Positions 9,882 through 19,791 are shown, numbered from the stretch's first letter. The stretch is 38,535 bases of DNA from Nemertoderma westbladi (GCA_032718475.1 JAUCBJ010000201.1:1-38535); one strand, 5' to 3'. Notes: generated from the letters alone by a model not told the origin. Program-made: numbers and translations.

Positions 9882-10178
9882 ATTCTAGAATGGGTTGACA
9901 ACCATTGGCTGTTAGGAGTGGTGCAGAACGGAGAATGCAGTATTAACGTTTACAACGCACAATCTATGGAATTAGTTGGTTGTTTGAGGCCCAATAGTAG
10001 CGACCCAAACATGTTATACTCCAAGGCGATGGATTGTATTCGGCAATTAGTTACTAAGGAATGCACATATCTACTTTGGAGCCGCCCTCAAACGAACGAT
10101 TTAATTATTTTTAGAGTCCATCAGTCAGTATCTAATTCACCGCAAATTTTGGAAAAACCACAAATATCATTCCCTTGA
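9882..10178 (+). CDS. Continuation of the B-box gene after the in-frame TGA (98 codons)
   Basis: The same frame stays open from 9882 to the TGA at 10176-10178. It has no ATG near its start. The segment (EWVDNHWLLGVVQNGECSIN, then VYNAQSMELVGCL) reads as a further propeller blade, so it belongs to the upstream protein. Options: a nonsense mutation in a dying gene, TGA readthrough or recoding, or small assembly or real indels. In support of indels, the +1 frame between about 9794 and 9885 gives a blade-like sequence (SEFVVAGSFYLPSSLLLEF). That sequence would join smoothly to WVDNHWLLGVV if one base were extra near 9790 and the frame were restored near 9886. If unbroken, the full protein would be about 665 residues. 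Confidence 0.6.
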   Translation: MLEWVDNHWLLGVVQNGECSINVYNAQSMELVGCLRPNSSDPNMLYSKAMDCIRQLVTKECTYLLWSRPQTNDLIIFRVHQSVSNSPQILEKPQISFP

Positions 10179-10457
10179 TATGATTGTTATCTTTATAGGT
10201 AATATCTAAGAGCCATATGAGCTCTCAGGATGCCCTCCTTACTGCTCTAATAATTAACTGTATTGTATTTAATATCCGAAAGGGAAGTTAGGTAGTTGCC
10301 AGAGTTACTGATAATTTATTATTGGTGTTATGGGTGAATGAGTGGTTTCATATTATTATAACTTTTGTTGGTCATGTTGGGCATAAATTATTCCATGAGG
10401 AGTTAAATTGCAGACATACAAGGTATCAGGTAGTATTTCCAGGCCTACTTTTTACCT
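10179..10457. other. 3' flank of the B-box gene
   Basis: AT-rich with no ORF. No clear AATAAA signal is seen within 270 bp of the stop. Confidence 0.4.
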
Positions 10458-10530
10458 GTGCCGCTAGCTGAATGGTTAGAGCGTCAGACTTCCAAACCGG
10501 AGGTTACCAGTTCGATCCCACCTGGACGTC
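10458..10530 (+). mobile_element. tRNA-derived SINE head
   Basis: A 70-bp tRNA-like segment has a good Pol III A box (TAGCTGAATGG, 10465-10475) and B box (AGTTCGATCCC, 10509-10519). The anticodon-loop equivalent is CTTCCAA, which would read TCC (a Gly-type ancestor). The anticodon and T stems have several mismatches and the acceptor ends do not pair, so this is not a working tRNA gene. A shorter copy lies at 6682-6730. The SINE body may continue to about 10640. Confidence 0.7.
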
Positions 10531-10643
10531 ATTGCCGATTTTGCAAAGCTGTGCCCAAGAAAAGTTATAATAGACTTTCTCTGATTTCAGAGTCTTTGCA
10601 GTGTACCCCCTGAAGAATAAGAGGTTTACACTAAAAACTCGGG

Positions 10644-11003
10644 TTAAGGCCTGTTTACACGTGGCTATTTTTAGAGCAACTTTCTCGGCAACTAGCCACT
10701 TTTTTTGGAGCAAATTAATTTAATGGCTGTTTACACGTGGCAACTTTACCAGCAACTTTACCAGCAACTTGGCTAGTTTGACTGTAAAATAGTGGGTCAT
10801 TTTATCTACTAGCTAGTTTTTGATAATTTAATTTGATTATTCGTCAACGCAAATTTCTTCAAGTTGCCGTAAAAGTTGCTCAACTTTTATTTACAGCAAC
10901 TTTTCTACGTGTTTACACGGAGCAACTTGATCGGCAACCTGGGTTGCTCTACAAGTTGCCGAGAAAGTTGCTCTAAAAGTTGCCACGTGTAAACAGGCCT
11001 TTA
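10644..11003. mobile_element. 354-bp MITE with ~48-bp inverted ends and TTA target duplication
   Basis: The element spans 10647-11000 and is flanked by TTA on both sides (10644-10646, 11001-11003). The left end reads AGGCCTGTTTACACGTGGC, then TTTAGAGCAACTTTCTCGGC and AACT. The reverse complement of the right end is the same over about 48 bp with two mismatches. Two internal partial copies of the end, GTTTACACG-RGCAAC-like, lie at 10729-10744 and 10911-10926 in the same orientation as the left end. A 3-bp TTA duplication fits PIF/Harbinger-type MITEs, but the superfamily is inferred. There is no ORF, so it is non-autonomous. Confidence 0.88.
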
Positions 11004-11012
11004 TGAAGGGCA

Positions 11013-11060
11013 GAATCTAACCAAAACAATAAACGTATCTGTACAGGTTATACGATAGAA
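11013..11060 (-). repeat. Fragment of the GTTTATTGTTTTGGTTAG repeat core
   Basis: On the minus strand this reads AACCTGTACAG, then GTTTATTGTTTTGGTTAGA. It matches the core of the repeats at 2.75, 14.4 and 21.2-21.7 kb. It begins about 10 bp beyond the MITE's right duplication. Confidence 0.45.
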
Positions 11061-11325
11061 ATAAGCGCTATAAAACACTCAATATAGGATAAATTGAAAA
11101 AATACAAATTCTTAGTATATATAATCTCAAAAAAAAATTACGACCGAAAAGTGAAAACCTGGTGGTATTCTCCACATAAACATGAGCGCACATACATGTA
11201 TGCATTCGTTACATGACTAATAATTTTATGCCTGTACAACAAAGTTAATCAATATTATGTAGACTTTATGTGTATTTAAGGCAATCACTATATTCCATAA
11301 TAAATGTTATAAATGTCTTATGGCA

Positions 11326-12540
11326 TTAATACACCTTGGCCCTCAGCGTCCAAAACTTAATAAACATATCCCAGGCGAGATCCATATTTCCTTGGAATTC
11401 ATCTATAGTCATAACAATATCCCTCATAACGGCACCGGTATGTATATATGTACCTAACATACCGCATAGCATTGTATCATTTACAGAAACAGTTAAATCC
11501 GTTGTCAAAGACATACATTTCTTATGCATGTCCTCATTAAGCGCTCGTAATTCATCAACACCATCCTTGATTCGATTTTCCCCGCAAATTCGTATTGTTT
11601 CCCATAATGTCTTATTGAAGTGTTTATATAACATCCAATCACCAAGATTTAACTCTCGTATTCTATCTTTCATTATATCATCAATTTCATCGTCTTTAGG
11701 GGTGTTAGTAATATGTTTGACTTCATAAACTACATCCTGAGTATTCCAACACAGAAGTTCTTTCATAAGAATTAATGACTCGTCGAAATGTTCTAGAACT
11801 ATAATAAAGTCAAAATCCTTAGAAATCTCGTTAATAACTTTCTGAATCTCATTAACATCGTTATCATTCTTTAAGATGTATCCGAACTCGTATAACATTG
11901 GGTTAACAAACGCTCTTCCAAGGAATGTAACTGTCTCTGGGTGTTTCATAGAGTGATATAGAAAAGATTCATTAGTCTGTCGAATCGATGTCGAAAATAG
12001 GTTGTGTCCTCCGGAAGATTTGTTGTAATAGTTAATATAAGAAGGAATCAAAGATGCTGGGTCTCTTATGCTAGAAATATACATTGTATCAGCCGGCATA
12101 AAATCTCGAAAGGTGTGACTGTACCGAGAATGTAGGAATGAGACATTGGGATGTTTTGTGTTTACATTCATCTCTGTAACCCAATTGTAGTTCCAATCTG
12201 GGTACCCCAAAGTCTCCAACCGTCGCATGGATGGCACTGCTGGTTGCAGTTTGTGTTTCATCGCGTGGTTTATGAATATTGAGAGTGCGGTTGTCGAGCC
12301 TGTCTTGTGCATTTTAAACCAAAATATGTTCATTACGGGTTCAGTGCACTTCGTTATTGAATCTATATTATTTTTGTGTGTCGCGTAATTTATGTTGTTT
12401 AAAGATTTTGGATTTGGAAATATATGAGGTGATCCTTTGGTATCAGAATGGACGAATGGATTATTGCTATAGAGGAGCATAGCAATAACAAATAACATCC
12501 CGATAATCACAATAACATGTTGCATCTTATAACAGCGCAT
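11326..12540 (-). CDS. Galactose-3-O-sulfotransferase family protein (Gal3ST/cerebroside sulfotransferase type)
   Basis: Golgi type II membrane enzyme expected to move sulfate from PAPS to the 3-hydroxyl of galactose on glycolipids or glycans. The first in-frame ATG is at 12540-12538 and gives 404 residues; the frame is open 17 codons further up but without another ATG. Residues about 7-25 are a signal anchor (VIVIIGMLFVIAMLLY), after a short basic tail. HKTGSTT at 78-84 is the 5'-phosphosulfate-binding loop. YISSIRDPASLIPSY (154-168) is the 3'-phosphate-binding motif, with Arg159 and Ser163/167. Length and motif spacing match the family (about 400-430 residues), and several NxS/T sites are present. 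The ORF is intact and intronless. It points towards the B-box gene on the other strand, with mobile elements between. The exact acceptor sugar cannot be told from sequence. Confidence 0.9.
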   Translation of the reverse strand: MRCYKMQHVIVIIGMLFVIAMLLYSNNPFVHSDTKGSPHIFPNPKSLNNINYATHKNNIDSITKCTEPVMNIFWFKMHKTGSTTALSIFINHAMKHKLQPAVPSMRRLETLGYPDWNYNWVTEMNVNTKHPNVSFLHSRYSHTFRDFMPADTMYISSIRDPASLIPSYINYYNKSSGGHNLFSTSIRQTNESFLYHSMKHPETVTFLGRAFVNPMLYEFGYILKNDNDVNEIQKVINEISKDFDFIIVLEHFDESLILMKELLCWNTQDVVYEVKHITNTPKDDEIDDIMKDRIRELNLGDWMLYKHFNKTLWETIRICGENRIKDGVDELRALNEDMHKKCMSLTTDLTVSVNDTMLCGMLGTYIHTGAVMRDIVMTIDEFQGNMDLAWDMFIKFWTLRAKVY

Positions 12541-12858
12541 TATTTTTGTGCTAGATTTTATAATAACCAGCTTAGAACAGTGGAACAACACATTATTTAA
12601 TATTTACGTAATTTTATTTTGCTATACTTATAATTTCACTTTCATTTACAAATACAATTAAATAAAAATTTCACATTCGAAATCATTTTAATGTCTTCTT
12701 CATAAGTTTGTCTTACTTTCACTTTGAATACTTTTGACATTTTTACAACCATCGGTGACACTCAGGGCTCAGGACTAGAGGCCGCCGTTTCCTAAGGAAA
12801 ACGTGGGTCTTTACTAGAACACGGTCATCTACCCCCTAAAAATAACATTACAATGAAA
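12541..12858. other. 5' flank of the sulfotransferase gene
   Basis: AT-rich near the gene. No clear promoter element could be placed. Confidence 0.4.
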
Positions 12859-13612
12859 ACACGTTCGTGGGGGCCTTCGCGCAGCACGAGACTAGGCTAA
12901 CCCGAGAAAGCTGTAATCCGAGTTATTGTTTAGAATTAGTATTAGTTATTGTAGTATTATTATTAGATATTAGTTATTAATTGTTTAATATTTATATTTT
13001 TTGGTATCGAGGCATAGACCCTTACTCACGCACTCATCATTCACGAGTTATTGTTTGGCCAACTATTTCGTTAGCTCTCGTTCTATTACAGCTACTTTTA
13101 CGTTTCTGTCAATTCGCCCCCTAGCGGCAAAGAGAGGGACCAAATAAGTCTGTATTTGTGTAGACTGTCTATGTCTAATTCAGCAATGCTCATAGATCAC
13201 TCCTACCAAATTTCAGATGAATCGGATGGTTGGTTCTATAAGTACAGCTACTTCTACGTTTCAGTCAATTAGCCCCCTAGCGGCAGACATAGGAACTGTA
13301 GAAATCGGTCCTTGTGTATAATTTCTAACTTTTGAGAGACTACATGTGTACCAAGTTTGGTTCCATTTCATCCATGATTGACTGACTTCTTTCGGTTTTT
13401 ATCAAAAGTCTGAAACTACCGGTACCGCATGACAGACTGCCAGAATTTTTACCAAATCTAAACTTTTGACGTACTACATAGGTACAAAGATTGGTTTAAT
13501 TACATCACGGAATAACTGAGTAATTAGCTATCAAAAATTTACGACGACGACAGACAACTCGATAATGGTACCCCTACACTAAGGCTTCGCTTACTTCGTG
13601 ACTCGCCCCACA
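12859..13612. repeat. Dispersed repeat with two GCCCCCTAGCGGCA motifs (fullest copy)
   Basis: It begins with ACACGTTCGTGGGGG and CCTTCGCGCAGCACGAG (as at 3048-3080) and ends with AAGGCTTCGCTTACTTCGTG and ACTCGCCCCAC. Inside, a ~156-bp segment is duplicated: CTACTTYTACGTTTC followed by GTCAATT and GCCCCCTAGCGGCA occurs at about 13092-13129 and 13248-13285. The last 270 bp (from CAAGTTTGGTTCCATTTCAT, with TTTATCAAAAGTCTGAAACT and ACCGGTACC) match 15.43-15.71 kb closely. No coding capacity. Class unknown; it may be a non-autonomous DNA element or SINE-like composite. Confidence 0.7.
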
Positions 13613-14363
13613 AAAGGGATTGAAACAACAATTAATTTTTATTAACTTAATTGGACTTGTAAATTAAAATAAAATAAAAATATAGCGAAACTTAAATAAC
13701 GCGAAAATTAACCACAACACAGAGGTGTAACAATTTCATTATTGCAAACTTAGCCATTAGATAGGTAACCAACCCACAGCATTTATATTAATAGAATGCT
13801 GCCTTGCAGCAAAAGTTAATTATATGTCTAAATAGGATACTTAGTAACAAGTATGTTAATGACAAGCTGTGGTTCTGATTATTTATGATTAATAATAATA
13901 ATAAATAAGCGATTACTGATAGTAGGAAGAGGTATTATACAGTAGTGGATTAAAATATAATCGAAAGCGTTTGGTCTATCAATCTGAGAATCAAATAATT
14001 ATTCTAACAGTGATTGGTAACAGGTGTTTGAATATGATAAATTAATAATATGGTTATGTAATGAGAATCGGGCGCGTTCTTACGGTAAAGGGATCTGATT
14101 CGAGCTACAAATAAACTACTTTGTCTAGTCGGGCCGGGCCTATTACTGAGTTATATAATATGCACCACCCCCGGAATAGTGTTGGAATGCAGTAACATAC
14201 CACCTTTGCACCATTTCCAATTGCAATGACATATTTCGAGCAGTAATGACGAAAAAATAGAATATTTCCGAAATTCCCAGTATTACTTCGGGAGGTGGCC
14301 CATTCCATGAAAATGTCACCCTCCTCCCCACTAATTTTGAAAAATAAGATTTATCTTCGATTT
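13613..14363. other. Non-coding stretch
   Basis: AT-rich with scattered stops. Small GC-richer patches near 14060-14180 have no recognisable gene. Open stretches here are short and low-complexity. Confidence 0.4.
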
Positions 14364-14610
14364 TCAGATAGGAGGGGGGGTGGGGGGGGGGGGGGGGGGG
14401 GGGTGAGAGAAACTGGACGCAATAAATATTCATCCCTCTCCAGGGGAAATTCGACGCAAATAACAGCTGATTCTTCTCAAAAATAAAACTGTAACCTGTT
14501 CTATTGTGCTTAGTTTATTGTTTTGGTTAAAATAGCGTACCACTGTAACCTGCTCCTTTCCCTAAATTGAGAATTTAACATTGAGACGGGATATTAATTC
14601 ATTTTTACTT
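14364..14610 (+). repeat. Dispersed repeat, copy 2 (shared with 2745-2956), with a 22-G expansion
   Basis: Same order of landmarks as copy 1: CAGATAGG, GGACGCAAT, TTCATCCCTCTCCA, CGACGCAAATAACAGCTGAT, TTAGTTTATTGTTTTGGTT, CCACTG, TAACCTGCT, AATTTAACATTGA, GATATTAATTC. Where copy 1 has AGATAGGGGA, this copy has AGATAGGA, seven further G, a T, and then 22 G (14382-14403). The homopolymer therefore expanded inside the repeat. Apparent polyproline ORFs here are only the C-run read on the other strand. Confidence 0.7.
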
Positions 14611-15399
14611 ATTTATACATATTATACATATTTATACTTATTCTAGGTCAACATTTATCATGAATTCAATGCTAAAACATACATAACACAGGTGGTTTCT
14701 CCAAAATAGTCGAAATACAGATTATGCACCGCACCTAGTCTGCACAAAATATGAATAAAAATGTGCAAAGTTTTGTATGCTGTAGGCACTTCCAATGACA
14801 CATAAAATAACATTTGTGAGGTTGTACCAAATCAAAAACAAACCCATTTCCGTTTTTCTTGGTTTCACTTAATTTGACCAGTGCTTTATTCCGACACTGA
14901 AATTAAATCGATAAAGTTTGTAATGTGATGTCCCGAACTTAACCTAAAATAGTTTTTTTCACAAAGAAGTAACTCAGCCTAATCACCCAGTGGAATGCAA
15001 AAAGCACGTTTGTGTGGCGTCATCGTATGAAAGAATTAGTTTCATCTTCACTCCCTCAGAAATATCATGGCGGCCAAATGAAAATTGTCCCATACATTAC
15101 CATGAAAATGGCGATTATATTAGTGCGCTGTATTAATGTAATATGTGAAGTCAGAAGTGTTATAATACTTTAAGGTCATAGTAGGCCGTAAGCATAGGAA
15201 AATATATTTGAACTGATAATCATTCCTCATGCATCTATAATCTTTGGGTTTATGCATGTATAATATCACTTCTGTAAATATCACGCTTTGCAATAAATAT
15301 CACAAGATTTAGTTTTTTTTAGCAGATAAGGCCAGTAAGTACAGTAATTGATACAATTTCAGAAACTGGAAGTTTAATAGTTTATCCAGTGTACTGCAG
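14611..15399. other. Non-coding stretch
   Basis: AT-rich, no convincing ORF, RNA gene or repeat boundary recognised. Confidence 0.4.
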
Positions 15400-15712
15400 T
15401 AGTCACAGTAGTGTCAATGCGTACCAGTATTCGTCGAAGTTTGGTTCAATTTCAACAATGGTTGACGGACTTATTTCGGTTTTTATCAAAAGTCTGAAAC
15501 TACCGGTACCAACAGACAGACAATCTGATATTTGACCAACCCTCAGATTCTTTCTAAACTTTTGACAGACAGCATACGTAAAAGTTTGGTTTCATTTCAT
15601 CAATAAATGAAAGAGTTATTAGCGATCAAAATATTAGACAATGACAGACGACTCGTCAATGGTACCCATACCCATATGTAAAGACTTCAATTTGTGTCTC
15701 GCCCCACATTTT
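15400..15712. repeat. Truncated 3' copy of the CTAGCGGCAGA repeat family
   Basis: GTTTGGTTCAATTTCA, TCGGTTTTTATCAAAAGTC, TGAAACTACCGGTACC, CTAAACTTTTGACAGAC, TTTGGTTTCATTTCATCA, GACAGACGACTCGTCAATGG and CTCGCCCCAC follow the same order as 13350-13612. The 5' half with the CTAGCGGC motifs is absent. Confidence 0.7.
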
Positions 15713-16844
15713 ACATCCACATCTTGGTTGGAAATACTTAGTTGCACTTTATTATCACTAATTATCTGGAAATTACTGTTAGATTAAGTGTAAAGAGACC
15801 ATTTCGACCATGAAATTTGCACAGGTCCCGTACTTTACCTAGCAATGTCCCACACTTTACCACACAAACCTCGTTATAAAAAATGGCAATGTAGCAATTC
15901 GCCTGATATTTATATATTTATTTAAGCTTAATAATACAGCTTTATCATAAACATCAACTCAACAACACCGTACCTGCGCACAATTCGCTAAACTTCAGAA
16001 TTCAAATTATAAATTATATAAAACTATTTCGTATGAATCCGTACTTTACCTTGATTAGACAAGCTAGTATCTTCCCAAATGTGACTGAGTCCCTCTATAA
16101 TCTTAGCGAAATCAAAGCTAACATTCGAAAGTTTAATCCAAGTACAATTTTGTGCACATATGTGCTGTGGATAACATTGTACACAGGCAATAAAATTTCA
16201 AAATTGTGTACGAATATCCCGTACTTTACTTTGGAATGAGTCAGGAGTGTCTCTGGGGAACTTTACGATTTTTGAACTGGTGTAAAGTTTTGTTGCTCTC
16301 TGAAGGTTTCTAGGTAGATCATTTCATCGTTAGTACGATATAGAGGATTGGGTTAGATTAGATTGGTAAATAAAATAACGTGAGTTGGTAGGTTAGACTA
16401 CAGGCTGTACGGTACGAGATGCGAGTGGGACGAGTATGGAATGATTTGGCAAGTGTGAAATCGATCTTTATAGTTGGGAACCTCCATAGTTTGCGACCAG
16501 CCATGTAAGTAAATCCCCCATTCATGTTCTTTTTATCAGGAGGGAGGGTAGGGTGGTCTGGTACTGGGTTTTGGAAATTCGCGGTTACTTACCGAGATTG
16601 TGCAATAACTCGTTTGTTAAGCGGTGTTAAATTTTATGCAATTAAATTTACACAGTCCAACACACCCAGCCATAACCTTGAGAAGTGAAAATGCATGCGA
16701 TTCTATATGATTCCATACCATCGGTAGCTTATTCGATGCTTAACACGCCTTGTCCTTTCGTATTCTACGTAGCAGTAAACTTATAAATGACCAACCAAGC
16801 CTTCCAATGACTGAACACAATAGCGGTTGATGTTGACTTTCTAG
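15713..16844. other. Non-coding stretch with three CCGTACTTTAC motifs
   Basis: No gene recognised. CCGTACTTTAC occurs at about 15828, 16039 and 16219 on the plus strand, the last two preceded by related GAATMYCC context. This suggests an old, loosely tandem repeat of roughly 180-210 bp. The small open stretch at 16033-16239 is a by-product of these motifs. Confidence 0.35.
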
Positions 16845-17010
16845 CGGGAATTCACGTTTACACTGGTTCATGTTGATCTTTGTAGCATTTAGATATTAGA
16901 AATAGACCAACATTGGATGCAGCATGTTCTAGACTACTGAGTAGTCTTTGTTTGGGCACGAACCAATGTTTCTGATATTAAACACAAATCATAAGCAAAG
17001 TATTGGACTA
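16845..17010 (-). mobile_element. Relic of the RTE-type LINE reverse transcriptase
   Basis: On the minus strand the translation FAYDLCLISETLVRAQ, followed after a frame change by LEHAASNVGLFL, matches FADDLGVLSESLEEAQ...LEHAASSVGLFI of the LINE at 5350-5482. DNA similarity is visible as GACCAACATT-GATGCAGCATGTTCTA. Catalytic FADD has become FAYD, and stops and shifts show it is dead. Similarity may extend to about 17060. Confidence 0.7.
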
Positions 17011-17154
17011 CCTCTGGAAGGGTAAGATATACTTTTGTCCTTCAGTCTGTATTTAGTATTCCATTAACAACTCCTGACTTAATAATTTAAAATAGATCAT
17101 CATTTAATAATAATGAATTACTACAATACAGTGTTTATTAGTGGAAAAATGTGG

Positions 17155-17275
17155 TAGGACCTAGATAGGGCTCGAACCAGCACTATACAATAATGTTCCA
17201 CCACAACCCGATCATAGGAAGGCGGTATAACGACTGAACGACTCTTCCCATTGCGTCTTCTGCCACTTAACCTAC
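17155..17275 (-). mobile_element. Possible tRNA-derived SINE relic
   Basis: The minus strand contains a perfect B-box match (GGTTCGAGCCC, 17178-17188). Upstream is a loose A-box-like GTTCAGTCGTTATACCGCC. The A-to-B spacing is too long for a tRNA, so an insertion or a chance B box is possible. Confidence 0.3.
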
Positions 17276-18735
17276 TGTAGAATCGAATGACTTGCGCCAA
17301 ATTAAAATTATAAGAATATGAAACCACTTTTTGTAGCAGCATACACACAACACACCCAACTGCAGCTACTATACCTTTATAAATAATAAACAATAATATT
17401 TACACAATTTTTGGATTTACTATAAAATATGTTTAATGTCAAATCTAAAATAAGTTACTGGTAGATCGTAACTTAACTATAGTGCTGATTGAGGCCAATT
17501 CTTGCTTTTATTATATACAAAAGATAACTTGTGTTGTAATTCAACCAATAATCTCTACATAAAGCTATAAAAGCTATAAGAAGAATATAATGTAAAAGAT
17601 ATAGGCCTAAAAGCCAATAAATTTTAAAAGATAAATACAAATTAATAAATGAATCACTATTTGATTTTTTTACAATAAATTGAAAGGAGAAATTGTAAAT
17701 GTCTGCTTGTTGCTTTGGAACCTATCATACTGGTAAATGTGTTAACGAAGCCTAATACAATATCCTGTTAGACTATGAGCCTCGTTTAGATATTAGCGCT
17801 CATCACTGAGCTTTTTTGGTCTGGTTTTACGCACCAGGAGATTCAAAGTCAACTAAATATTCCACGGCGCTCACGTATCTGCAGAAATGGCCTGTGTTAA
17901 CACTTTACACGTCAACACACTTTAACCCTCGTTAACACTTCAACACGTAGACATTTTAGAGGAGCGACTTAGCGACATAAAAGGGTGAAATTGCGACAAA
18001 TGTGACAAGTATTTGTATGTGAGTTGGGTATATAACAATAATGAGATTAAAAAAAAATTGTGAAAACAAACTTTAGTTCAGTGACTTTTGATTGACTGAA
18101 CTTGAACTTCTAGATAGTTATCAATTTAGTTCCAGAGCATCGTAAATTTGTCTAATCATTTAATAATATTTATCATTACGCTGTTACAATATAGTAAGTT
18201 TATTAACACAGATTATCCACTAAACTAGGGGATTTAACTTGTATTATGGAAATTTCATTAGAATTTAACATAAAAAAAAAAATTATGTTCCACTACAGAT
18301 ATTTTTGGAGGCAGGGATTGTTGTCATCTATATAGGGGTCGGGACCCATAGATAGTTATAAAAAAAAACGTTTTTCACTTTATGTCATCTTTTTTTTCGC
18401 TACCGGTAAGCCACTCCACTATTTATAATATATATTTTATTTGTATGTAAAAATTAAAAATAGTAATTATTTACGAATTACACTTTATATTTTAAAACGC
18501 ATTGGCTACTTTGGGGATTACTGGTGTAATTACAATTTATCTTATTTTTTGTAGTAATTTTGAAGATAAAAATTGGCCTCAATCAGCCACCGAGGGTACC
18601 AATTTCAATATTAATTAACATTAATACATATCACACGCAATACTATATACATAGTGGAGTGACCTACTGCTACAGTTATCTAATACCCGGCATATTAAAA
18701 TCACGATATAGAAAAACCGGTGCAACGCTACACGT
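17276..18735. other. Non-coding stretch downstream of the NDUFB8-like gene
   Basis: AT-rich without genes. A near-perfect hairpin lies at about 18329-18356 (arms CTATATAGGGGTC and GACCCATAGATAG, 11 of 13 pairing). A minus-strand AATAAA, near 18437, is the nearest clear candidate poly(A) signal for the gene at 18736, about 300 bp past its stop. Confidence 0.35.
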
Positions 18736-19407
18736 TTAGTCTTGTGCCGGGAACACTACGTGGCAGTTAGGATTCTGGTAATTTTCCTTTGTGTACAGAA
18801 AAGGATAAACTAAATACTTGGACTTTCCTCCACCTAAGTCCACGGTTATACCATCGCCGGTGTAGGTTGGGTCCCCATTGTAGAGGTACTGATGGGCCGC
18901 GGTACCTGGGTTAGTCAACCAACCAATGGGATACTTCCTACCAATATACGCGCCAACGATGAAAAATAAAAACAAGAAAAAGGCCTGCCAGTTGTACTTA
19001 TTAATGTTCATGACGTGATGAGTGACGTCATTGTTTCTCCATATAATTGTGCACTGGTACAGATGGTCGTGGATTTCTAGAGGTTCTCCGAAGTTTCTGC
19101 GCTGTTCCGGGAAGTCGTAACCCCCGTACCCGCGGGCTTCTTCGGGGGTAAGTTTAGCGTCGAAGTGGCGAGATATAATCTTAGGATAGTCGCCCGTACT
19201 GGTTTCCTCCGGGTAGGTTTCGTACTCCAGGGGGTGCAGGCCGTACTTGAGGGCGGCTGCCTCACGTTCGAGGTTATTTCGCGGCAACAGCGTGGGTTTC
19301 AGATGGCGGTGGATGTCTGGGGCGTCGGGGCGATGGGCGGTACGCGAGATCGAGCGGGAGTAAAGATGGAAAGTAGCCCGGGTTGACGGGGCGAAACAGA
19401 GAATCAT
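18736..19407 (-). CDS. NDUFB8: NADH dehydrogenase [ubiquinone] 1 beta subcomplex subunit 8-like (complex I subunit)
   Basis: Accessory subunit of the membrane arm of mitochondrial complex I, acting in the inner membrane. The 223-residue frame starts at ATG 19407-19405. Residues 1-40 are Arg/His/Ser-rich without acidic stretches, as in a mitochondrial targeting peptide. Residues 47-75 (EREAAALKYGLHPLEYETYP then GDYPK) match the conserved ALKY...YEPYP...GDYPK block. YDFPEQRRNFGEP (97-109) followed by HDHLY corresponds to the family's DxPxxRxNWGEPxHxHxxMY segment. One transmembrane helix is at about 140-157 (WQAFFLFLFFIVGAYIG), followed by a C-terminal tail with QYLYN. It is somewhat longer than the human protein (186 residues), mostly at the C terminus. 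The frame is intact and intronless, so a retrocopy is possible. Identification is from motifs, not a database search. Confidence 0.85.
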   Translation of the reverse strand: MILCFAPSTRATFHLYSRSISRTAHRPDAPDIHRHLKPTLLPRNNLEREAAALKYGLHPLEYETYPEETSTGDYPKIISRHFDAKLTPEEARGYGGYDFPEQRRNFGEPLEIHDHLYQCTIIWRNNDVTHHVMNINKYNWQAFFLFLFFIVGAYIGRKYPIGWLTNPGTAAHQYLYNGDPTYTGDGITVDLGGGKSKYLVYPFLYTKENYQNPNCHVVFPAQD

Positions 19408-19765
19408 TGTCAGTTTATTTGTGATACCGGCACGGGCGGTACCGGTAATGGTACTGTCTGTCTGAGGCCTAGCAGCGCAGCATGCGTTGGGTGTTACAGA
19501 CCACCGTATTCTGGTATTACAGTATTACGGTACTGGTACTATCAGTATTATTATCAAGCAATCATCCGCCAGTCCGTACCAAGCTACCACGTACCGGTAC
19601 CAGTCAGCCAGTAGTTATTAGACCTATCTCAGTATCTGCCTATAGCTAAGAGTTGATCGTTAGGCAGTTAGGCCTACTGGCTACTGCGTTAGGCAAAGGT
19701 CTGAAGGTGTAGGCAACTTCAGAACTTCCAGACTTCAGCGGTACCGGCAGACCGGTACTGCAGTA
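19408..19765. other. 5' flank of the NDUFB8-like gene, rich in ACCGGTAC palindromes
   Basis: Probable promoter region on the minus strand. It contains many TACCGGTA/GGTACC strings (for example near 19436, 19592 and 19738) and repeated CAGTA/TACTG motifs. No TATA box. The right edge is the target duplication of the next element. Confidence 0.4.
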
Positions 19766-19791
19766 CGTATTTTGGGGTAAATCTTTTCGAC

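Noticed and set aside
9841-9915. 75-bp intron removing the in-frame TGA of the B-box gene
   Set aside because: GT...AG and a length divisible by three are present, but the donor (GTCGCA) is poor. It would also delete the sequence EWVDNHWLLG, which looks coding. Kept only as a minor alternative.
10458-10530. Functional tRNA-Gly(TCC) gene
   Set aside because: A and B boxes are good, but acceptor, anticodon and T stems pair badly and a second truncated copy exists, so it is a SINE head.
12541-12591. Extension of the sulfotransferase N terminus to 12591
   Set aside because: The codon there is GTG, not ATG. The first in-frame ATG, at 12540, gives a normal short cytoplasmic tail before the signal anchor.
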